From assembly GCF_010384365.1 (NCBI RefSeq), contig NZ_CP048397.1, positions 7,259,683 through 7,323,682 of the forward strand: DNA of 64,000 nt, read 5' to 3'. Both the position numbers and the translations under genes were made by a program. Position 1 is the first letter of the stretch, and each line of letters starts with the position of its first letter. The notes below the pieces were generated by a model. That model was given only the letters and a program-made list of their open reading frames with translations. It searched no databases and was not told where the DNA came from. Origin of the DNA: Streptomyces sp. S4.7 (GTDB lineage Bacteria; Actinomycetota; Actinomycetes; Streptomycetales; Streptomycetaceae). This document shows, in pieces, positions 51,479 through 59,430 of this stretch.

Positions 51479-52336
51479 TCAGCGGCCCGCCTCGCGGTAG
51501 GCGAGTCCGGACGCGTTGGGGACCGTGCCGTTGTAGAGCCCGGTCCGGCTCGTCTCGGTGGACAGGGTGAACCAGGAGTAGCGCTCCACGTACGACTGGC
51601 TCTCCAGCATCGCCGTCGACGAGCGGACGAAGTCGATCTGCTGCTGCTCGCCGGGGTAGCGGGGTGTGCCCCCGGAGAAATCGATCAGGGCGTACTCGGT
51701 CAGCCAGATCGGCTTGCGGTAGCGGTCGTGGACGGCTTGGAGATATCCGCGCAGTTGCTCGGCCGCGGCTGAACCGAAGTCGCCGCCGTACCAGTGCACC
51801 GGAATGAAGTCGACGCGGTAGCCGCGCGCCGCGGCCCCGGACATGAATCGGTCCAGCCAGCCGCCCGGGGTGTCGCCGCCGTAGGCGACGGAGGGCGCGC
51901 CGAGCCGCAGGCCGGTCGATTGCAGGCGCGGCCACAGGTCCAGCGCCTGTTCGACCGTCATGTCGGCCTGCTCTGTCATGTCGGGCTCGTTGAAGCCCAG
52001 GAGATGGGTGCCCTGCTCCTTGGCCTGGGCCAATTCGGCGTCGGTGACCGAATCGGCTCCCCAGATCATCGGTACGAACTCGGTGCCGGCCGGCTTGGCG
52101 ACGCTACCCGGGTTCGAGGACCAGCTGTAGTACCAGGACGCGCCGAGGTCGGCGAGTGCCTGTGAGGCGCCCGCGACGGAGTTCACGCTCACGCCCTTGC
52201 GCGACGACGCGGCGACCTCGGCATTCGCCGCGGGTCCGAAGAAGGACGCGCAGAGCAGGGCCAGCAGCGGCGCGAGGATCATCAGCGGCCGGCGGAAGGG
52301 GGACGGGGCGGGAGAGAAGGCGGAGGATCCGCTCAC
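51479..52336 (-). CDS. Secreted glycoside hydrolase family 128 (beta-1,3-glucanase-like)
   Basis: 285 residues from a GTG with GGAGCAGG upstream. The signal peptide is hydrophobic (PLMILAPLLALLCASFFGPA) with cleavage after ANA near residue 39. The catalytic pair fits GH128: acid/base Glu in THLLGFNEPDMTEQADM and nucleophile Glu in KPIWLTEYALIDFSGG, with DFIPVHWYGGDF between them. GH128 enzymes cut beta-1,3-glucan, a fungal cell-wall polymer. It lies 52 bp downstream of the thaumatin-like gene on the same strand, probably one transcript. Confidence 0.9.
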   Translation of the reverse strand: MSGSSAFSPAPSPFRRPLMILAPLLALLCASFFGPAANAEVAASSRKGVSVNSVAGASQALADLGASWYYSWSSNPGSVAKPAGTEFVPMIWGADSVTDAELAQAKEQGTHLLGFNEPDMTEQADMTVEQALDLWPRLQSTGLRLGAPSVAYGGDTPGGWLDRFMSGAAARGYRVDFIPVHWYGGDFGSAAAEQLRGYLQAVHDRYRKPIWLTEYALIDFSGGTPRYPGEQQQIDFVRSSTAMLESQSYVERYSWFTLSTETSRTGLYNGTVPNASGLAYREAGR

Positions 52337-52388
52337 GGGGCCTGCTCCAACAGTGTGTAGGGACTCGGGATGCCGTGGGCCCCGGACA

Positions 52389-53195
52389 TCAGTGGAAAGT
52401 GACCGTGAAGCCGCTGCATGCCCGGCACTGGCGCATCACCTGATTGCCCGGAATCGTGTCCTGCTTCGACCACGCGTAGGCCTTGGGACAGCGTGCGTTG
52501 ACGGCACTGCTGTAGTCGGTCTGCGCGTCACGGTTGGGATTGACGCAGAGCATCGGTTCGCCCGTGGCGGGGTCAGAAGTCAGATTCTCGGGCGGGCAGT
52601 ACGAGAGCAGGTCGTTCGAGCAGCCCATCTCCTCGCATTCGCCGCCGTCGGGCGGGGGCGCGACACCGACCGGGGTGATGGTCACCGGCAGCGACACCGC
52701 GTTGACGTAACTGACGTTGTACCAGGGCGCCAGTCCATCCGAGGGGTCGAAATTGAACTCCGCCAGGCTCGCGGGCTGTTCGCCGGTGCTGCAGCGGTCG
52801 GCGTACGGACCGCAGTCGGCGACCTTGCAGTGGAATGTGCTGCCCGACTCGCCGCTACAGCCCTGGCGCGCGAAGAACTTGCCGCGCCAGTGACCGGGCG
52901 CGGAGGTCTCCGGAATGCTGATGGTGGCCGACTGCCCGTCGTCGAGCACGGGCAGCCCTGTGAGCACCGCCGACCCATCGGCGTTGACCGTACTGCCGAT
53001 CCACACACGCTGACCGGACTGGTTGACGAAGGTGACGGTGCGATCCGCGGCGGCCGCCGCCTGCACCCCTGGGCCCGCGGCTCCGGCCAGCACACAGACG
53101 AGGGCGAGGAAGAGAGCGGACAACGCGGCACGGACAACTGACGCCGAACGAGCGCCTGACACGGACCGAATACCGGATGATGAACGGACACCCAT
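52389..53195 (-). CDS. Secreted thaumatin-family protein
   Basis: 268 residues. A long signal peptide (VVRAALSALFLALVCVLAGA, cleavage around residues 48-50) precedes RTVTFVNQSGQRVWIGSTVN, the thaumatin N-terminal strand. The mature chain has many paired cysteines (GCSGES, FHCKVADCGPYADRCS, ECEEMGCSNDLLSYC, QCRACSG) and the FNFDPSDGLAPWYNVSYVNA motif that replaces the plant D-x-Y-D-V-S-x-V-D-G-F-N. Thaumatin-like proteins bind or cut beta-1,3-glucan and are antifungal. The ATG at 53195 is taken from the signal peptide; in-frame ATGs lie upstream. Confidence 0.9.
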   Translation of the reverse strand: MGVRSSSGIRSVSGARSASVVRAALSALFLALVCVLAGAAGPGVQAAAAADRTVTFVNQSGQRVWIGSTVNADGSAVLTGLPVLDDGQSATISIPETSAPGHWRGKFFARQGCSGESGSTFHCKVADCGPYADRCSTGEQPASLAEFNFDPSDGLAPWYNVSYVNAVSLPVTITPVGVAPPPDGGECEEMGCSNDLLSYCPPENLTSDPATGEPMLCVNPNRDAQTDYSSAVNARCPKAYAWSKQDTIPGNQVMRQCRACSGFTVTFH

Positions 53196-53292
53196 GTGGA
53201 TCGCCTCTCGTGGGGGGAGAAACGCTGAGAGTGGCAATCATGAACATGCCATGCTGCGAGGGTCACCACCCTACGACACGGAGTAACGACGT

Positions 53293-53339
53293 GTCACCGC
53301 CCAGGCGCTCGGGGCCTGCGGCCCACCGCAGGCGGTGAC
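53293..53339 (-). terminator. Nested hairpin upstream of the thaumatin gene
   Basis: GTCACCGCC (53293-53301) pairs with GGCGGTGAC (53331-53339). Inside, GCCTGCGG (53314-53321) pairs with CCGCAGGC (53326-53333), which overlaps the outer arm, so the two are alternatives. It lies after the PGPGW gene on the minus strand and probably ends that transcript. Confidence 0.65.
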
Positions 53340-53417
53340 GCGTACCCGAGAAACGCATGGAGTGGAGTGCCGATCCCGGGATGTCGTACGGGTGTGCCGG
53401 CCCGAGGCCGCCGACGA

Positions 53418-53828
53418 TCAACCGCGGGGGCCACGCGTTGTGCGGTAGCTGTACACCAACAGGGCGACAAGGAGCAGACTCGAGAGAATCAGTCCAGCAC
53501 CGGTGGGCCAGCCGCCGAAGGGCAGCTCGGGCATCAGGCCCCAGAACAGGCCGGCCGCCATAAGAGCCGCCGCGGTGAGGGCGGCTCCGGTGATCCGAAG
53601 CGGTGAGGAGACGCTTTCCCTGGCCGCGCGCATGGCGCGCTCCCGTACCGGGTCGACGTAGCGAGCCGCGGCAGGGAACTGATCGGAAAGGACCAGTAGC
53701 CCGGCGAGTACGAGCAGCAGGCCGGGCCCGGGCAGGACGAGCAGTGCGACGCCGATCACCAGCAGCGCCACTCCCGCTACGAGGGCGAGCCCTCGGCGTA
53801 GAGGAGTCTGTCTGTGCACCTCACTCAC
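53418..53828 (-). CDS. PGPGW-family membrane protein
   Basis: 136 residues from a GTG at 53828. TM1 with the family signature: LALVAGVALLVIGVALLVLP then GPGLLLVLAGLLVLSDQFP (P-G-P-G-L here rather than P-G-P-G-W). Next come ARYVDPVRERAMRAARESVS and two further membrane helices (~77-96, ~108-127). TIGR02611-type proteins of actinobacteria share this plan; the function is unknown. Confidence 0.85.
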   Translation of the reverse strand: MSEVHRQTPLRRGLALVAGVALLVIGVALLVLPGPGLLLVLAGLLVLSDQFPAAARYVDPVRERAMRAARESVSSPLRITGAALTAAALMAAGLFWGLMPELPFGGWPTGAGLILSSLLLVALLVYSYRTTRGPRG

Positions 53829-54096
53829 CTTCTGGTCTCCCCGGACGGGACAGGGATGGCTGGTAGTCGTTCGTAGGGGGGCGTCTGGCCGGCGAGGGCG
53901 ATCGTAATCGAAGTGGACCTCCCGCTCTTGGAGCCCGGCACCGGCGAGGTCGACGTCTTTGACGACCCGCCCCAGAACCTCATGGGATTCGACCTTGACC
54001 CCGCACATGGGGGCACCCGGGGGGAGATCCTGGAACTGTCGGCGAGTGGCGCTCGGGGCGGCGCGCGCGGTCACCTGATCCGGTTACTGGTGGGGC
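53829..54096. other. Gene-free stretch before the MerR promoter
   Basis: Open frames exist on both strands, but none has a ribosome site, recognisable domain or stable codon bias. Minus-strand reading gives segments such as LGRVVKDVDLAGAGLQEREV that look protein-like, so an eroded small gene is possible; I could not identify it. Confidence 0.3.
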
Positions 54097-54127
54097 TTGC
54101 ATCTCAAGCTGCTTGAGATCTCATAGT
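54097..54127 (+). promoter_or_regulatory. MerR-type promoter with 19-bp spacer and perfect dyad
   Basis: -35 TTGCAT (54097-54102), -10 CATAGT (54122-54127), spacer 19 bp. Within the spacer lies ATCTCAAG-CTG-CTTGAGAT (54101-54119), a perfect 8-bp inverted repeat. An over-long spacer containing a dyad is the defining layout of promoters activated by MerR-family proteins through DNA untwisting. The merR start codon is 14 bp after the -10, so the gene is probably autoregulated. Confidence 0.8.
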
Positions 54128-54140
54128 TTGCGTCGTGGAC

Positions 54141-55127
54141 ATGAACGAGCTTTACACCATCGGAGATGTCGCCCGGCGGACCGGCCTGAGCGTCAGCGCC
54201 GTCCGGTACTAGGCGGACGCCGGTGTCGTCACGCCGACCGCCGGCACCCCGGCCGGTCACCGCCTGTACGACGTGTCGGCCATCGCCCGGCTGGAGCTGG
54301 TCCGGACGCTACGGGAACTCGACGCAGGCCTGGACGAGATCCGGCGGGTACTGGCCGGCGAGGCGACACTGCGCGAGCTGGCCGCCGCCCATCTGGCCCT
54401 GCTGACACGGCAGGAGACACGGCTGCGCAGCCGTCGCGCGGTGTTGTCGGCCATCCTGCGGCAGGACTCCACGGCCGGGCAGGTCACGCTGATGCACAAG
54501 CTGGCAGGCATGCCCGACGAGGAGCGCGACCGGCTGATCGACGAGTTCTGGACCGAGGTCTCCACCGGTTGGGAGCCGCCTGAGCGGATGGTCGGGTGGT
54601 GGCGGGCGGCCCGGCCGGGGCTGCCCGAACATCCCACCGCGGCCCAGATCGAGGCATGGATCGAACTGGCCGAGCTCATCCGGGACACCGAGGTCCGGCA
54701 GGCCGTACGCCGCGAGCTGCACGAGGCGTGCACCAACGGAGCCGGACCCCTGATGACCTCGTCGCCGATGCTGGACATGTTGGAGGCGGCCACACCGATC
54801 GGCCAGGCGGTGATGGACGCGGCACGCGAAGGGGTGCCACCCGACTCACCGCGGGGGCGGGAGAACGCCGACCGGTGGATCGAGTGGCTGACCGGCATCT
54901 TCGCCACACCCGACAGCCCGGGGATACCGGACACACCCGAGTTCAGGATCCAGGCGGCCGACCACATGCTGGCAGGCGCGGAGTGGGACCGCACACCGCC
55001 GGAGCCACAGGGCCCGCTCGACCGGTACACGGCACTGGTCACCGCCGTGAACGACATGCCGCAGGAACGATTCCCGTTCGAGTGGCTGGCCGAAGCCCTG
55101 CGGGCGTCCGCCCTGCCGGTCCGCTGA
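54141..55127 (+). pseudogene. MerR-family regulator interrupted by an in-frame TAG
   Basis: From the ATG at 54141 the reading is MNELYTIGDVARRTGLSVSA then VRY, stop (TAG at 54210-54212), and on in the same frame ADAGVVTPTGTPAGHRLYDV, SAIARLELVRTLRELDAGLD. This is the MerR winged helix with one codon (usually W or Y) turned to amber. The remaining ~300 residues are fully open: a helical DEERDRLIDEFWTEVSTGWE region and a C-terminal half that repeats large-protein MerR features. Restart at the GTG near 54273 would lose the recognition helix. Either a nonsense mutation or a base error; codon bias downstream is unchanged. Confidence 0.85.
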
Positions 55128-55164
55128 GCGCCGGTCCGTCGTCCCGCGCGAGGAGGGCGGGCTC

Positions 55165-55479
55165 TTACGCCTGGCCCGTCTCGAAGCGGCTGATACGGCC
55201 GTCCGTGACCGTGAAGGCCCAGCGCGTGCGCATCGTGCCGTACGTCGAGTTGGTGAACGTCGCCGTCAGGGCGCGGCCCCCGTCGGAGGCGGACTCGACG
55301 TCCATCCGGCCGTCGGCGGAGAAGATCTCCTTGTCGACCCAGGCCGCGAGGTCACGTTCGCTTCCGTCGTCGGACATCGTGGCGTCCGGTGCCAGTACGG
55401 CGAAGAAGGCGTCCCGGTTCCCCCCGTTGATCGCCGAGACGAACGCGGCGACCGCCGGGTCTTCGGGGATGGCGCTCAT
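55165..55479 (-). CDS. SnoaL-like/NTF2-fold small protein
   Basis: 104 residues. PEDPAVAAFVSAINGGNRDA, FFAVLAPDATMSDDGSERDL, a WVDKEIFSADGRMDVESASD middle and a C-terminal sheet TNSTYGTMRTRWAFTVTDGR ending SRFETGQA, as in NTF2-like proteins. It could be an enzyme or a ligand-binding protein; no catalytic Asp/His pair is certain. The ATG at 55479 has an AGGAGGACC ribosome site. Convergent with the MerR gene. Confidence 0.85.
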   Translation of the reverse strand: MSAIPEDPAVAAFVSAINGGNRDAFFAVLAPDATMSDDGSERDLAAWVDKEIFSADGRMDVESASDGGRALTATFTNSTYGTMRTRWAFTVTDGRISRFETGQA

Positions 55480-55728
55480 GGGTGGTCCTCCTTGTGGTCG
55501 GCCGGTGGCAGGCGGCCGGTCCGCGGCCGGGCGGGATACGGCGCCGGACCGGCGCGACGGACCGGTGCCGCGGGCAGTCCCATCATCACGCCTGCCGTGC
55601 CACCGCGCAGCCCGGCGGAACCGCGCCCGTACGGGAGGGTGTACAGCCCACTTCCAACGATGTAAAAGAATGCCTACGGGCCGCACCGACACCGTCCTCG
55701 CCCGTATGACCGAGGAGGGCAATCGACC

Positions 55729-58134
55729 ATGCACGCCTCGTACGTCCCGGACGCCCCGCTGCGACGCCCCACCCCCACAGCCAACCGCCATGACCCGGCG
55801 GGCCAGCGCCGCGCGCGGAACCGCGTGACCGCCTGGCTCGGCGCGCTGCTGCTCCTGTGCGCGAGCCTGGTGGTGGCCGGCGGCCCCGCCGAGGCGAAGG
55901 CCGCCGCCTGGCAGCCCAAGCCGTCCCCCATGACCACCCCGTGGACCAATCGGGTCCCGGTCGACAGGCCGCTGCCGGAGTATCCGCGCCCCCAGCTCAC
56001 GCGCCCCGACTGGCTCAACCTCAACGGCATCTGGGACTTCGCGGTCACCGGGGCGAGCGCGGGGCAGCCCGCCGCCTTCCCCGAGCAGATCAGGGTCCCG
56101 TTCGTCGCCGAGTCGGCCCTCTCCGGCATCCAGCGAAAGATCACCCAGAACGACAAGCTCTGGTACAAGCGGAACTTCACCGTGCCGGCGAACTGGGACG
56201 GCCGACGCGTCCAGCTCAACTTCGGGGCGAGTGACTGGCAGACCACGGTCTGGGTCAACGGCCGGCAGGCGGGCGCCGCCCACAGCGGCGGCTTCGACTC
56301 CTTCGCGTACGACATCACGCCACTGCTCACCACGGGCACCAACACCGTCGTCGTCTCCGTATTCGACCCCTCCCAGACCGGCGGCGGGGCCGTCGGCAAA
56401 CAGCGGATCAACGACGTCACTCCCCACCCCGGCGGAGGCATCTTCTACACGGCCGCCTCCGGCATCTGGCAGACCGTGTGGCTGGAGCCCACCGCCTCCG
56501 CCCACATCACCCGGCTCGACATGGTGCCCAGCCTCTCCGACAACACGCTGAAGGTCACCGTCCGGGGCGCCGGTATCGCCGGCCAGACCACCAGGGTGAC
56601 GGTCTCCTCCGGCGGTACGACCGTTGCCACCGCCACCGGCCCCGTGAACAGCCAGTTCTCGGTGGCGATGCCGAACCCGCGTCTCTGGACCCCCGAGGAC
56701 CCGTTCCTCTACGACATCCGGGCCGATCTGCTGTCCGGCACCGGCGGCTCGACCGTCGACTCGGTCGGCAGCTACACCGGTATGCGCTCCATCTCCGTCG
56801 GCAAGGTGGGAGGCGTCCAACGCCCGCTCCTCAACGGCAAGTTCGTCTTCCAGACCGGCACGCTCGACCAGGGCTACTGGCCGGACGGCATCTACACCGC
56901 CCCCAGCGACGAGGCGCTGCGTCACGACCTCCAGAAGCACAAGGACCTCGGCTTCAACATGGTCCGCAAACACATCAAGGTGGAGCCGCAGCGCTGGTTC
57001 CACTGGGCCGACCGGCTCGGGCTCCTGGTGTGGCAGGACATGCCGTCGATGGACACCCGGACACCGGACGGCGCGGCGCGCGTGCAGTGGGAGGCGGAGT
57101 ACGACCGGATCATCGACCAGCACCGCAGCTCGCCGTCCCTGGTCATGTGGGTCAACCAGAACGAGGGCTGGGGCCAGTACGACCAGGCCCGCATCGCCGA
57201 CGAGGTCAAGGCGTACGACCCCTCCCGCCTCGTCAACAACATGAGCGGCGTCAACTGCTGTGGCTCCGTCGACGGCGGCAACGGTGACGTCATCGACAAC
57301 CACATCTACGTCGGCCCCGGCACCACGACACCGACGGCCACCCGCGCGGCCGTCCTCGGCGAGTTCGGCGGCCTCGGCTGGAAGGTGCCGGGTCACGAGT
57401 GGTACCCGGGCGGCGGCTTCAGCTACGAGGACCAGGCGAGCGTCGCCGCGCTGAACGACCGCTTCGTCGGGCTCATCGACACCATCCGTGAGAACCAGAT
57501 GCCCAGCGGTCTCTCGGCGTCCGTCTACACCGAGATCACCGACGTCGAGAACGAGGCCAACGGTCTGCTGACGTACGACCGGCAGGTGGTCAAGGTCGAC
57601 GAGGCCCGCGTCAGGGCCGCCAACCTCGCCCTCGTCGACGCCTCGCGCAACCCGCCCCCACCGGTCACGCTTCCCACCGGCCAGAACAAATCGCTACGGG
57701 TCACCACACCCGGCCACACCGGCAAATACCTGCGCCACCAGGAAGGGCTCGCGTTCACCGCGCCCGTCGACGCGAACAGCGACAGCCTGCTGAAGAACGA
57801 CGCCACCTGGAAGATCGTCCCCGGCCTCGCGGGCAGCGGCTGCTACTCCTTCGAGTCCCGCAACTACCCCGGCCAGTATCTGCGGCACCGCGACTTCCGC
57901 GTCTACAAGGAGGCGGGTGACGGCTCGGCGCTCTTCCGGGCCGACGCCACGTTCTGCGCGCTTCCCGCCACCGGGGGAGTACGGCTGGCCGCGTACAACA
58001 TGCCCGGCGGCTATCTGCGGCACATCAACTCGGAGGTGTGGATGGCGACTCGGGGCGGTCCGCGAGCCTGGGACGACGCGGCGTCGTTCACGCCGGACAC
58101 GACCTGGTCCGTCGACAACCCGTGGGCCGGGTGA
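55729..58134 (+). CDS. Secreted glycoside hydrolase family 2 enzyme with C-terminal AbfB domain
   Basis: 801 residues. Signal peptide near residues 30-57 (TAWLGALLLLCASLVVAGGP). GH2 sugar-binding domain with RPDWLNLNGIWDFAVTG and RRVQLNFGASDWQTTVWVNG, an immunoglobulin-like domain, then the TIM barrel. The barrel has acid/base Glu in VMWVNQNEGWGQYDQAR and a candidate nucleophile in RAAVLGEFGGLGW. Residues ~655-795 match AbfB arabinofuranose-binding modules (HTGKYLRHQEGLAFTAPV, NYPGQYLRHRDFRVYKEAGD, MPGGYLRHINSEVWMATRGG). It probably acts on an arabinose-decorated plant glycan. GAGGAGG lies 10 bases before the ATG. Confidence 0.92.
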   Translation: MHASYVPDAPLRRPTPTANRHDPAGQRRARNRVTAWLGALLLLCASLVVAGGPAEAKAAAWQPKPSPMTTPWTNRVPVDRPLPEYPRPQLTRPDWLNLNGIWDFAVTGASAGQPAAFPEQIRVPFVAESALSGIQRKITQNDKLWYKRNFTVPANWDGRRVQLNFGASDWQTTVWVNGRQAGAAHSGGFDSFAYDITPLLTTGTNTVVVSVFDPSQTGGGAVGKQRINDVTPHPGGGIFYTAASGIWQTVWLEPTASAHITRLDMVPSLSDNTLKVTVRGAGIAGQTTRVTVSSGGTTVATATGPVNSQFSVAMPNPRLWTPEDPFLYDIRADLLSGTGGSTVDSVGSYTGMRSISVGKVGGVQRPLLNGKFVFQTGTLDQGYWPDGIYTAPSDEALRHDLQKHKDLGFNMVRKHIKVEPQRWFHWADRLGLLVWQDMPSMDTRTPDGAARVQWEAEYDRIIDQHRSSPSLVMWVNQNEGWGQYDQARIADEVKAYDPSRLVNNMSGVNCCGSVDGGNGDVIDNHIYVGPGTTTPTATRAAVLGEFGGLGWKVPGHEWYPGGGFSYEDQASVAALNDRFVGLIDTIRENQMPSGLSASVYTEITDVENEANGLLTYDRQVVKVDEARVRAANLALVDASRNPPPPVTLPTGQNKSLRVTTPGHTGKYLRHQEGLAFTAPVDANSDSLLKNDATWKIVPGLAGSGCYSFESRNYPGQYLRHRDFRVYKEAGDGSALFRADATFCALPATGGVRLAAYNMPGGYLRHINSEVWMATRGGPRAWDDAASFTPDTTWSVDNPWAG

Positions 58135-58154
58135 GCGTGTGCGAGCATTCCCGT

Positions 58155-58358
58155 ATGGATCTGCCCAGCCTCGAACTTGCCGTACAGCGACTGCGTGACG
58201 CCGAGGCGGCCCTGGACGCCGCACGCGCCGATGTGGAGATCGAGGCGGTACTCGCCGTGCGCCGGGGCGAGGCCGTCGAAGACGTCTCGACGGCCTCGGG
58301 AATCACACCGCGCGACCTGCTGAGACTGGAGAAGACGGCGGACCGACGTCCGGCCTGA
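58155..58358 (+). CDS. Small helical protein with HTH-like segment, unknown
   Basis: 67 residues: MDLPSLELAVQRLRDAEAAL, then DAARADVEIEAVLAVRRGEA and VEDVSTASGITPRDLLRLEK. The last 30 residues read like a short helix-turn-helix (V-E-D-V-S-x-A-S-G-I-T-P-R-D-L-L-R-L-E). Only 20 bp after the GH2 stop, so possibly co-transcribed. No ribosome site is obvious. Confidence 0.6.
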   Translation: MDLPSLELAVQRLRDAEAALDAARADVEIEAVLAVRRGEAVEDVSTASGITPRDLLRLEKTADRRPA

Positions 58359-58359
58359 C

Positions 58360-58393
58360 CGCCGGGCGGCCCGCGACCGCGGACCGCCCGGCG
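58360..58393 (+). terminator. GC-rich hairpin after the small helical protein gene
   Basis: CGCCGGGCGG (58360-58369) and CCGCCCGGCG (58384-58393) pair fully. Between them CCGCG (58371-58375) pairs with CGCGG (58378-58382) with one C-A mismatch and a 2-base loop. It starts 1 bp after the stop codon and is a probable terminator. Confidence 0.8.
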
Positions 58394-58475
58394 AATCCTC
58401 CCGTCGCAAGACGTGCGATTCGGCTGATTTGTCAGTCCGGACCCCCGACTGGCCGTACAGTTCCGCACACGGGCT

Positions 58476-58964
58476 GTGGGTGGGACAGGCGGGGGAATCA
58501 GGGGGACGAGCGTCGTTTTCGTGCACGGCACGGGAGTCCGGATCGAGTCCTACGAAAAGTCGTTCACCCGCGTCTCCCGAGTCCTGATCACAAGAACAGT
58601 CCGGGCGGATTCCCTGAATGATCAGGGCCGGTCCGAAGCGGCCGAGAAGGAATACCGGGCGTTGGTGATACTCAACACGCGCCATGAAGGTGCGGACGCC
58701 GCCTGGACGCTGAGGCTCCGCCATGCCTTGGGGTTCACTCTCGACAAACTGCGCCGATTCGAGGAAGCGGAATCGGAGAACCGCGCGACGTGGGAGTCCC
58801 GGAAAGGTGCCCTCGGAGACGAAGCCCCCCTCACCCTGACGACCCGGCACAGTCTTGCTTTCTCACTTCACGGCCTCGGGCGCCCGGATGAAGCGGAAGC
58901 GGAGTACGAGGCGGTGCTTGAGGCGCGGTCCCGCGTCCTGGCCCGGATCACGGGAACACCGTGA
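58476..58964 (+). pseudogene. Chimeric remnant: hydrolase N-terminus joined to TPR segment
   Basis: 162 codons from a GTG. The first ~35 residues (TSVVFVHGTGVRIESYEKSF) look like the start of a large alpha/beta-hydrolase-type protein, including the S-V-V-F-V-H-G-T-G-V-R signature. Immediately after VLITRTVRADSLNDQGRSEA the sequence is a TPR array (EYRALVILNTRHEGADAAWT, LRHALGFTLDKLRRFEEAES, ARSLAF-type repeats). This array is normally the C-terminal sensor of large NB-ARC-like proteins, here cut off after VLEARSRVLARITGTP. The abrupt switch and short length suggest a deletion product. A short expressed adaptor cannot be excluded. Confidence 0.6.
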
Positions 58965-59430
58965 TCACGCGGAACCGGCTCGTGAAAGCCCGTCAGGACC
59001 GCGCCGCCGACCGACCGTAGCCGCTCTCGGGCGCACCGTGCTGTGCCACGGCCCACCGCACTCGCGCCAGTGCACAGTGCACCCGCCTGCGGCATTTGTT
59101 CAGTGTGCGGACGCAATCCGGGTCGACCGTCAACAGCCTTGATCCCCTGGCCGGGTCGCCGCTCACGCGCGCTCGGCGCGGGTGCAGGTCACAGCCATTT
59201 GGATAGACCCTTGACAAATTATGATTCCGTTGCCAGCATGCAAAACTCTCGCGGGTTTCTCGCGAATGTTCGGTGCCGCATCACATGCCCTTGCACGGAC
59301 GCACGGCTGCTCATCGGGTGACGGGACATCACCCGGTCGGCAGGTTCCTCCCTGAGTGAGACACGGTGGCGCGCTCGCCCGCGCTTCCGCCTGCCTCGCT
59401 CCCCTTGGATCAGGTAAGGAAGGAAGCTCG
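58965..59430 (+). promoter_or_regulatory. 466-bp gap with promoter-like TTGACA and leader hairpin before the sugar dehydrogenase
   Basis: No gene seen. TTGACA at 59211-59216 begins an A/T-rich patch (to about 59245) and resembles a -35 element; CAGCAT 17-18 bases later is only a weak -10. In the ~200-base leader, CGGGTGA (59315-59321) pairs with TCACCCG (59329-59335), and CTCGCG occurs twice in 59248-59263. The ribosome site AAGGAAGGAAG lies just before the ATG at 59431. The long leader could carry regulation, possibly by carbon source. Confidence 0.5.

Noticed and set aside
55480..57396. Minus-strand open frame extending upstream of the SnoaL-like gene
   Set aside because: Only the last 105 codons encode the protein; the extension is antisense to the GH2 gene.
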